Shown here: positions 58,301 through 64,000 of the stretch, piece after piece
Layout: each line of letters starts with the position of its first letter
How positions within the stretch are numbered: position 1 is the first letter of the stretch
DNA from: Trissonchulus latispiculum
Taxonomy: Eukaryota; Nematoda; Enoplea; Enoplida; Ironidae
Length of the DNA stretch: 64,000 bases
Direction: 5' to 3'
NCBI GenBank assembly: GCA_030248195.1
Contig: JASAND010027968.1
Location: 1-64,000, forward strand
Translations under genes and position numbers: made by a program
Notes under the pieces: generated by a model
Told to the model about the DNA's origin: nothing
What the model saw: the letters and a program-made list of their open reading frames with translations, nothing else
The model's database searches: none

Positions 58301-61300
58301 GGCCACCCACCCACAGGCCGCTGGGGCAACTTTTTGTGGGTGGCATAATGACAAAAGTTGATCGCCTCGCCAAGGGCTTTCATTTGACACCAAACTTGAC
58401 CACTTTTGAAGACTTTCATTTTTGACCCACACCGGACGCACTGTGGTTGGGCCACCCACCCACAGGCGGCTGGGGCAACTTTTTGTGGGTGGCATAATGA
58501 CAAAAGTTGATCGCCTCGCCAAGGGCTTTCATTTGATACCAAACTTGACCACTTTTGAAGACTTTCATTTTTGACCCACACCGGACCCACAGTGGGTGAG
58601 GCACCCACCCACAGGTCGGTGGGGTCACTTTTTGTGGGTGGCATAATAACAAAAGTTGATCGCCTCGCCAAGGGCTTTCATTTGATGCCAAACTTGACCA
58701 CTTTTGAAGACTTTCATTTTTGACCCACACCGGGCCCACTGTGGGTGGGGCACCCACCCACAGGTCGGTGGGGCCACTTTTTGTGGGTAGCATAATGACA
58801 AAAGTTGATCGCCTCGCCAAGGGCTTTCATTTGATGCCAAACTTGACCACATTTGAAGACTTTCATTTTTGACCCACACCGGACCCACTGTGGGTGGGGT
58901 ACCCACCCACAGGTCGGTGGGGCCACTTTTTGGAGGTGGTATAATGACAAAAGTTGATCGCCTCGCCAAGGGCTTTCATTTGACACCAAACTTGACCACT
59001 TTTGAAGACTTTCATTTTTGACCCACACCGGACCCACTGTGGGTGGGGTACCCACCCACAGGTCGGTGGGGCCACTTTTTGGAGGTGGTATAATGACAAA
59101 AGTTGATCGCCTCGCCAAGGGCTTTCATTTGACACCAAACTTGACCACTTTAGAAGACTTTCATTTTTGACCCACACCGGACCCACTGTGGGTGGGCCAC
59201 CCACCCACAGGCCGCTGGGGCCACTTTTTGTGGGTGGCATTATGACAAAAGTTGATCGCCTCGCCAAGGGCTTTCATTGGACACCAAACTTAACCACTTT
59301 TGAAGACTTTCATTTTTGACCCACACCGGACCCACTGTGGGTGGGCCACCCACCCACAGGCCGCTGGGGCAACTTTTTGTGGGTGGCATAATGACAAAAG
59401 TTGATCGCCTCGCCAAGGGCTTTCATTTGACACCAAACTTGACCACTTTTGAAGACTTTCATTTTTGACCCACACCGGACCCACTGTGGGTGGGCCACCC
59501 ACCCACAGGCCGCTGGGGCCAGTTTTTGTGGGTGGCATAATGACAAAAGTTGATCGCCTCGCAAAGGGCTTTCATTTGATACCAAACTTGACCACTTTTG
59601 AAGACTTTCATTTTTGACCCACACCGGGCCCACTGTGGGTGGGCGCTGTGGGTCAGGGGTCACATCCACCTCCATCCACCACCTCAGCAGTATGCTCATC
59701 GCTTTCAGCGACCCCGATTTACTATATATGGGTACCACCCCAACGCCGAAAAACGCCATTTTTAGTGACTTTTAGGCCATTTCTAGTAAAAGTGGGACTT
59801 AGAAACTTTTCGTGAAAACAGGTGAAAAAATGCAAAGTTTGGGCCCATCTCCTGAAAGCTACAGAGCGAAATTAAAAAATCCCCCTCGTTACATTCCGCG
59901 CATAGTCCGAAATATTCAAATAAAATAAACCAAACCGATCTAGCTGCTAGACTGTGAAAAAAAGTCGATCACAACCGAAGTGCCAAAATAGCGAAAGTCC
60001 GATTTTGGGGCCTTGGCACAGAGCCAAAATTGGCCAGGTGCCAAAATGACCAAAAAAGGTTGCATGGGAGGACCCTGCCTACCAACATATAATAGTAGTA
60101 TAGGACCAAAATGCCCATATCGTTCCAACACTGCGCTGACATAAGCACTTCCGAAAAGCGTTATTAACCGAGAAAAAAACAAACGCACGGTAACTCCCGC
60201 CTAGTGCAAAATTTCGAAGTTCGGAATTTTAACCAAAAGTATGGTGGTACTTGTAGTACTGCTCGAGTACTTTACGATGGTAACATTTTTACCCCTCCCA
60301 GACCTCTAATTAGCTGGCACCAGGCCAACACGGTCTCCAGGGGGCCGCGCAGACGCCTTTATACCCATATTATGTAGGGGCGCTATCGCGCCCCTACATA
60401 ATTGAGCTAAAGATGGTGCTGTTATTACCGATTCAGGTAAAACATTCCAAATTTTTGTAACCCTGGATGCGAAGGAATTTTCGGAAGAATCCCCCCTTCC
60501 CAAAAACAGAATGTTCGTTCATAGCACTCTGCAAAAGCTCATACTTAGGTTCGGTAAAAAACATTTACTTTACTAGAAATTATCGAAAAAACCTACTACA
60601 GACCCACCTCAACAATATAGGTTCCGGCCGGCAGTATGACACAGCTGACCCCGTCAGTATCAGTCGTAGCCGAGACCACATCCTGACGTTTGGCCTCATT
60701 TGTGATCAGCAACTTTCGCTGAGCCAGTTTCGGTAGCTCGGCTGAAAAAAACAAGAAAACAAAACCGCGTCAAAAAAACACTACAAATTCAGAAAAAAAC
60801 AAAATATATATTCAAAACAAAACTGAAAAATTTTTGGGAATTATTTGGGAAGATTATTTGCAGTAAAAACCTTTGTTTTTGGTTGCTCTTAAAATGTCTC
60901 ACTGATTTAGTTAGTTACATTTTAGAAAATTAATGAAAAACGCCTGTCCTGTAGTCACTAAGGCGAAAGAAAGCCTTAGTCCGAAGCAGGAGAGAGCCAA
61001 CTAGTGGTTTCGTTAATTTCTCAGTCTCGCTACAACGCATGCTATACAAGTGGAGGATCATGTCAAGTCTAGTTTGCATTAAAAATTCTTTACAAGATTT
61101 AATTCTAAACCAGGGGGGGGGGGGGAGGGGTCATTACCAGCGAGTGCTTAGGCATTACAAAAAAACAGAAAAATAATGATTACACAAGCCGAATCTGACA
61201 AGACGCAGGCGGACGAAAAAAGCAGCAGAAAGCATAATAAAAAAGATCAGCCGGCCAAAAAGCACTTTTAGCGATGATAGCGCTCCAGGAACAACTTGTT

Positions 61301-63861
61301 TCATGTCCCATACTCTTTAATCAACATTCATTTTTATGAAACCTGCTCAGATTATGTTGCAACGTTTGGTTAAGTCAAATAGCAGAAACACTGAAAAATG
61401 TCTGTCTCAAAAATACTAATCCACCTCCACTCGGTGTCTACTCTAAATCTTGAGAAAGCTCAAGCTTTCTCAAAATTTAACAAAAACAAAATTGCTTACA
61501 ATTCCAGTTGTTATAATAATATTGAACTTGTGTAAAAAAATATATAACGCATTTGAAATCAAAAATACTAGTACCCATACACTTTTCTGCGAAATCGAAA
61601 AAAATCGGCCAAAATCCCGGATTTAACTGCAGTTCATGCAAACTGCTTACTGCCGATAGTATCGGGGGGGGGGGGGACCCCCACAAAATCGGAAAATAAA
61701 TATTTTTTCCGCATACCAGGATAATGATCAATCACAATGTGCGTGCAAAGCTCAAATCCGCTAGGCGTCAGATCGGGCAGGTGAATCTGGCTGGGAGGCT
61801 GAAAGTCCAGGTGGAGTGGGGGATCAAAGGAGAGGCCGCCAGCCGAGGCTTCCAGCTGGTATCGACCCGGTGACAGGTGTTCCAGCCAGTAACGGCCCTC
61901 GGCATCCGTTTCCGTCTGAATCAATGGTTCCACGGTTGGGGGTTTGCCATTGGCACTGACTAGACGCAGTTTCACATCACTAATGCCCGTCTGCTGAAAA
62001 CAAATACAAATAATACAAAGCCAGGGATACAAAACAAGTTTGCTTTGACTTTGTAATTGTAGAGGAGATGTTGTCATTGTTGATACTTAACCTTATGTAG
62101 ACATGATTCAATTACAGGCAACTAGCAGAGAAAGAGAAGATTTGGTTGGTACAAGCTAAGCTGTATGATACCTTTGAAGGCCAGAGGACGCGACCAGGCA
62201 CAGAGAAACCGATAACCTCAAATGGTTCCTAAAATTGCAAAGCACCAGCCAAAGTACGCGATAAAAACGTAGACATTGAATCCAGGCTCGCTCAAACAGC
62301 ACAGAGCCGTAACACAGCAGACATGAGCATCAGGAAAAGCTCAGAAAATGCTACATATGATTGAAAGAAGTTGCAAAATCCAAATTCGTCAAAGTTATTT
62401 GTCGCAATGGAACTGGGTCCAACAGCCTAATTCGGGCAAAATTCGGGCATTTCTGGCTTTCCAGACAAACAAAAGATTACAACCTAAGAGAACGACAAAT
62501 TAAACTAAACAGCGTTTTCTTTGCTGCTGAAATTGTTTTAAAATAAAGCAAGGCAATAAATACGTACTTTTACTATCATTAACTACGAATAAAAATAAAA
62601 TAAATATTTACTTTGAGGGTGAGAGGACTTTGGTCTACAGCAATTTTCTGATGCGCCGGAGCAAAATCGAACCGAACAGAGCCTGACTTGAGGACAGGCA
62701 CCTAAACAAGACATTTATTAAACTAAATAAAAGATTGCAAATTAAAAAAAGCGAAAATCAGAAATGAAAATTAAAAATTCTAAAGTCTAAAAATTCCATT
62801 GTCCAAAACCTTTACACGAACTTTTCAAGAACCTTTTTCGTTTCTTGAAATCATATCATCTCGTCATTTTACTTTTTAATTTTTCATATTCCAAAAATCA
62901 ATATCTTCGCCATTTCAGCTCAAAATGTCTAATATTAACCATTTTAACGATTCTTGACAGTCTTAACATCAAAATCAGCAAACGCTTTTCCAAAAAGCGT
63001 CCAATCAGGTAAGCCCTCATTGACAGAGACCCTCAATGACCCCTCCCGCCTCTTCACAAAGATAGAGAGATTCGTAGATACCCGTATTAACGTCATGTAT
63101 GGACGCTTCAAGCAAGTCTTAACGATTATGTATTAAACTCTACATTAAGTCAATGTTTAACTCAGTACGATGGATAAACCTTGCCTAAAAATAAGATAGT
63201 AACAAATACGATAGTCAACGATAGTAACAAACGTACAAGTGTATAGGCTCCCTGTGGAACGCAGGGGAAATTGAAAATTCCTTTCAAATCGGATTGGACG
63301 GAGCAAACTGGCGATAAGGATTTCAGCAGATCCGAATAGAGAGATTCCAGGGTTTCTATCGTAGTCTTTTTCACGGGTTCACAGTTGCTCATCTAGAAAA
63401 ATGAATGGATGGTCCAAAAAAATCGAAAACAAAAAACTTAAACTGACAGAATGAAAAAGAAAATGGAAAACGACTTCTGAAAATTAAATGAAAAATGACA
63501 GAAGTTATCCTGAATCCAGTATAGACGTACGTATGTACTTGGAATGCAGCGCATAAATAGCATGGAAGAATTCACATTAGAAAATCACAGGAAAGATGTA
63601 AAATGCCATTAGTTTTCATCTGGGATAGAAAGATCTCGTCTCAATAGCAAGCTTAATACTGGGGGGAGACCGCTCCATTCCTCCGCTGCGTTTTTGAAAT
63701 GTTTTTTCATGAAAAACCAACTACAAACATAAAAAACAATACACAACAAAATCCACAATATACACCAAAGTATTGACAATAAGTACCGTAGCCTTCTTGG
63801 AGTCACTAAATAGGACGAGGTCAACTCCCGGCATAACCTCTGAACCACTCTTCGTCACACC
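40360..63861 (-). CDS. NOMO: NOMO, BOS complex subunit (5' part outside window)
   Basis: Exons: 63787-63861, 63237-63392, 62612-62701, 62172-62228, 61717-61993, 60608-60741, 48907-49051, 48535-48669, 47939-48078, 47417-47509, 46747-46930, 45943-46236, 45084-45243, 44613-44748, 43979-44095, 43604-43731, 43173-43311, 42781-42858, 42484-42597, 41817-41918, 41415-41537, 41112-41204, 40360-40614. Phases agree; 3225 nt, 1074 aa. NOMO is an ER membrane protein with a long lumenal chain of carboxypeptidase-regulatory/beta-sandwich repeats. With nicalin and TMEM147 it forms the BOS complex of the multipass translocon. Seen: repeat motifs (GQISPPLEGVAVRILD, SLSGVLVSLTGGNNFRSN, LNGQPVGGVTVEAL), a charged Lys/Glu-rich insert in the 45943-46236 exon, a near-terminal membrane span (VIFPLAILCLLLVHY) and a basic end KRRGRSRRT. 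Against vertebrate NOMO (about 1220 aa) the N-terminal quarter is missing. Donors GTTGTC and GTTAGT are unusual. Intron 49052-60607 is very large. Confidence 0.95.
42026..42312. mobile_element. TA-flanked MITE with GGCCGGCC-rich ends
   Basis: GTGTTTGAGG at the left and CCTCAAACAC at the right, each with TA outside. Both ends contain GGCCGGCC and CCGGCTACCGGCC in inverted order. 287 bp, in a NOMO intron. Confidence 0.7.
42331..42400 (+). other. tRNA-like relic with A and B boxes
   Basis: TAGCTCAACAGGTAGAGC (A-box-like, 42338-42355) and GTTCAAATCC (B-box-like, 42383-42392) at tRNA spacing, with a 5-bp TTCGT/ACGAA stem between. T and acceptor stems do not pair, so it is a tRNA-derived relic or SINE head. 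Confidence 0.45.
44877..45060. other. G-run segment in a NOMO intron
   Basis: A run of G at 44883 and otherwise plain intron. No gene seen. Confidence 0.35.
45546..45618 (-). other. tRNA-like sequence (tRNA pseudogene or SINE head)
   Basis: On the minus strand the acceptor GCCTGGG pairs with CTCAGGC (one G-T), anticodon stem TTGGC/GCCAA encloses a 7-nt loop with AGA, and the T arm GTGGG-TTCGAGC-CCCAC is perfect. The D stem (ACAC/GAGC) does not pair, and an AGA anticodon without a long variable arm is not a normal tRNA-Ser. A CACCCTTGCTCTAA motif occurs on both sides (45443, 45705). Confidence 0.5.
46972..47115. repeat. 32-bp minisatellite in a NOMO intron
   Basis: Repeats of ACATGAAAAAGAAAACAG + AAAATAAAGCAAAA start at 46975, 47007, 47039 and onward, about 4.5 copies. 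The Phe-rich frame read from the other strand is a by-product. Confidence 0.85.
49694..50452. mobile_element. Foldback element next to the satellite
   Basis: About 183-bp arms at 49694-49876 and 50270-50452, nearly identical (ACAAGTAATAAAAATGCTCC and its complement). The loop is about 390 bp. Motifs such as GGGCACAGCTTCGCCGAGCA are kept in both arms. No coding sequence. Confidence 0.85.
51838..53525. mobile_element. hAT-like non-autonomous insertion 1 in the satellite
   Basis: Termini CAGGGCTGTTGCG and CGCAACAGGCCTG, with a 7-bp duplication CATAATG (51831-51837, 53526-53532). Both subterminal zones carry repeated AAAAAGGAAT / AAGGAAATAAAAGG motifs, as expected for hAT transposase binding regions. 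1688 bp, no transposase. A further MITE lies inside (52346-52672). Confidence 0.8.
52346..52672. mobile_element. Nested hAT MITE with 8-bp target duplication
   Basis: Ends TAGAAATGCGC and GCATCCCTG (imperfect inverted copies), with GC-rich inverted stretches CCGGGGCC inside. Flanked by GTAGTTTC at 52338-52345 and 52673-52680, an 8-bp duplication as made by hAT transposases. Confidence 0.75.
55391..57969. mobile_element. hAT-like non-autonomous insertion 2 in the satellite
   Basis: Ends CAGGCCTCATACT and AGTATGAGGCCTG. CATTTT occurs on both sides (55385-55390, 57970-57975). Subterminal zones are stacks of GTAGGAAAAA. 2579 bp; no transposase frame is recognisable. It contains the tRNA-like sequence at 57113-57187. 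Confidence 0.8.
57113..57187 (+). tRNA. tRNA-Asn(GTT)-like sequence, probably a pseudogene or SINE head
   Basis: Perfect A box (TGGCTCAGTTGG) and B box (GGTTCGAACCC). D stem GCTC/GAGC, anticodon stem TCTGC/GCAGA, loop GCGTTAA with GTT in the anticodon place, T stem GCGGG/CCTGC with one G-T. Against function: position 33 is C, the acceptor stem GCACGTG/CAGGTGA has two mismatches, and CCA is present in the DNA right after it. A retro-derived copy is likely. Confidence 0.5.
59644..60305. other. Intron sequence after the satellite
   Basis: No gene and no repeat that I can define. The satellite breaks off within a unit at about 59643. Confidence 0.5.
60306..60503 (-). pseudogene. LINE reverse transcriptase C-terminal tail
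   Basis: The frame SENSFASRVTKIWNVLPESV + ITAPSLAQL resembles the conserved end of many LINE polyproteins (NSF..RV...WN.LP..VV.A.S). It ends GDRVGLVPAN then stop. Only the tail remains, so it is a 5'-truncated copy. A 14-bp hairpin (60370-60401) lies within. Confidence 0.65.
60742..61716. other. NOMO intron
   Basis: AT-rich with G-runs near 61112-61130. No gene or repeat boundaries seen. Confidence 0.5.
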
Positions 63862-64000
63862 CTAAAACCAAAAACAAAACCAACTTACATTATATATACG
63901 TATATATATATATATAGTATATATATATATAGTTTTTACGGGGACAAGGGGTCAGGTGATCACTTGAGGATCCTCTCTTGCCCTTCTTTATATTTAACTG
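63862..64000. other. NOMO intron with (TA)n tract
   Basis: A (TA)n microsatellite at about 63890-63935, then unassigned sequence to the window end. The next upstream NOMO exon lies outside. Confidence 0.6.

Larger units (their letters stand above)
50517..59643. repeat. 149-bp satellite array inside a NOMO intron
   Basis: About 33 copies of a 149-bp unit (starting GACAAAAGTTGATCGCCTCG) in three blocks: 50517-51837, 53526-55390 and 57970-59643. The blocks are parts of one array: the sequence on each side of the two insertions continues the unit exactly. Each unit has a dyad (CACTGTGGGTGGG...CCACCCACCCACAG). Edge units are degenerate. Sequence variants recur every six to seven units. Long frames on the minus strand arise because the unit lacks stops in some frames; they overlap and shift with the period, so they are not genes. 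Confidence 0.95.

Noticed and set aside
50542..59759. Many overlapping 80-190 codon minus-strand frames with repeated MARRSTFVI and NESPWRGDQ
   Set aside because: They are read-throughs of a 149-bp tandem repeat. The period is not a multiple of three, the frames overlap each other, and no independent coding signal exists.

Overview
The window is nuclear DNA from a bilaterian invertebrate. Genes are split by GT-AG introns, read with the standard code, and embedded in AT-rich DNA crowded with transposons. The gene set (POMK, NOMO, a receptor-type guanylate cyclase, a DEG/ENaC channel) fits a metazoan. From general knowledge, POMK is missing from flies and nematodes, so those groups are unlikely. 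I cannot name a phylum. There are no bacterial features.

Layout. 1-1042: inverted array of G-run/C-run repeats and unassigned DNA. 1043-8029: a complete LTR retrotransposon with near-identical LTRs, a tRNA-Arg-type primer site and one 589-codon ORF with a CCHC knuckle, but no protease, reverse transcriptase or integrase. 8089-9071: TAA-flanked MITE. 9310-14735 (-): six-exon, 1065-aa receptor guanylate cyclase whose cyclase domain has lost its metal-binding and guanine-selecting residues. 15193-17092 (-): three-exon POMK, 376 aa. 17.7-26 kb: repeat zone with a minisatellite, a long-TIR element holding a KRBA2/SCAND3-like tail, a 589-bp foldback, AT microsatellites, a dead LINE and a TTAA-flanked element. 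26522-33075 (+): five-exon DEG/ENaC channel, 500 aa. 33.1-40.2 kb: poorly assigned DNA with coding-like fragments, hairpins and a TAA-flanked MITE. 40360-63861 (-): 23 exons of NOMO (1074 aa, C-terminal part; the 5' end lies beyond the window). Its 11.6-kb fifth intron holds a 149-bp satellite with a roughly 7-unit higher-order pattern, interrupted by two hAT-like insertions.

Gene models were built by reading exons in frame and requiring GT/AG borders and matching phases. Coding lengths come out divisible by three: guanylate cyclase 3198 nt, POMK 1131, ENaC 1503, NOMO part 3225. The four genes do not form an operon. POMK (matriglycan synthesis) and NOMO (multipass-protein translocon) act in the ER; the cyclase-like receptor and the ion channel belong to the plasma membrane.
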